Below are positions 63,896-64,000 of a stretch of DNA of 64,000 nt, piece by piece. Below the pieces are notes generated by a model. That model searched no databases. It was not told the origin of the DNA and saw only the letters and a program-made list of their open reading frames with translations. The position numbers and the translations under genes are program-made. Positions within the stretch are counted from its first letter, which is position 1. Each line of letters opens with the position of its first letter. This DNA is from Nemertoderma westbladi (taxonomy: Eukaryota; Xenacoelomorpha; Nemertodermatida; Nemertodermatidae): positions 40,011 to 104,010 of the forward strand of contig JAUCBJ010007789.1 of assembly GCA_032718475.1 (NCBI GenBank), in the 5' to 3' direction.

Positions 63896-64000
63896 TACTA
63901 CTACTACTACTAGGATCGGCATGCTGCATTGCAGCTGCATTTTTAAGAATGCTGTGCCGGCTTGTCAACAAAATTGCACCGCCACAACTCCCTATCACCC
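63896..64000 (-). mobile_element. LINE 3' end, copy 2 (continues past window)
   Basis: From the (AGT)n tail at about 63896 to the window end, the sequence matches 49184-49280 almost base for base (GGATCGGCATGCTGCATTGC and onward; a few differences). Same strand as copy 1. The rest lies outside the window. Confidence 0.85.

Overview
This is a window of eukaryotic, almost certainly animal, nuclear DNA. It is AT-rich, has very low gene density and is packed with mobile elements. The evidence is intron boundaries on two gene models, BEL/Pao LTR retrotransposons, non-LTR retrotransposon remnants, DNA transposons with target-site duplications, a tRNA-like SINE head and a long satellite. Recurrent AGGCCTA and GTACCGGTAC words, together with BEL, HECT-bearing and death-domain-type sequences, suggest a marine invertebrate, possibly a deuterostome such as an echinoderm. 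I cannot name a species from the sequence alone.

Layout. 1-9927: minus-strand BEL/Pao retrotransposon (copy A) with its 5' LTR at 9390-9927, gag-like frames, protease, reverse transcriptase, RNase H and integrase; its 3' LTR lies outside the window. 9928-24580: a satellite with a 35-bp unit (about 7.8 kb of repeat), interrupted at 10397-17262 by copy B. Copy B is a related element with two nearly identical LTRs and a 5-bp target duplication that has lost pol. 24966-26598: a two-exon minus-strand gene for a small secreted cysteine-rich protein of antistasin-like pattern. 26950-31540: an unidentified ORF pair followed by a degraded third BEL element. 32300-33274: 3' end of a LINE. 34166-40005: a complete 5.84-kb DNA transposon with inverted repeats and the 6-bp target duplication CTAATT. 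It carries a broken DDE transposase on the plus strand and a HECT ubiquitin-ligase gene on the minus strand, with hairpin-forming minisatellites just inside both ends. 40302-41414: two nested MITEs. 42538-44304: intronless leucine-rich-repeat protein with an N-terminal BC-box-like motif. 44600-51000: further MITEs, a SINE head, an inverted repeat and LINE fragments. 52311-55991: a 1,226-residue disordered proline-rich protein. 56000-63000: mostly AT-rich sequence with a piggyBac-like MITE and one other MITE. 63030-63195: first exon of a probable death-effector-domain gene. 63896-64000: second copy of the LINE 3' end seen at 49184.

The most interesting biology is in the mobile elements. Copy B, lacking pol, could only have moved with help from a relative such as copy A, and both elements landed in the same satellite. 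Both keep a reading-frame junction at a poly-G tract with the same -1 offset, and both have arrays of small hairpins whose stems appear to change in a compensatory way. The HECT-bearing DNA transposon is the best candidate for an unusual system.
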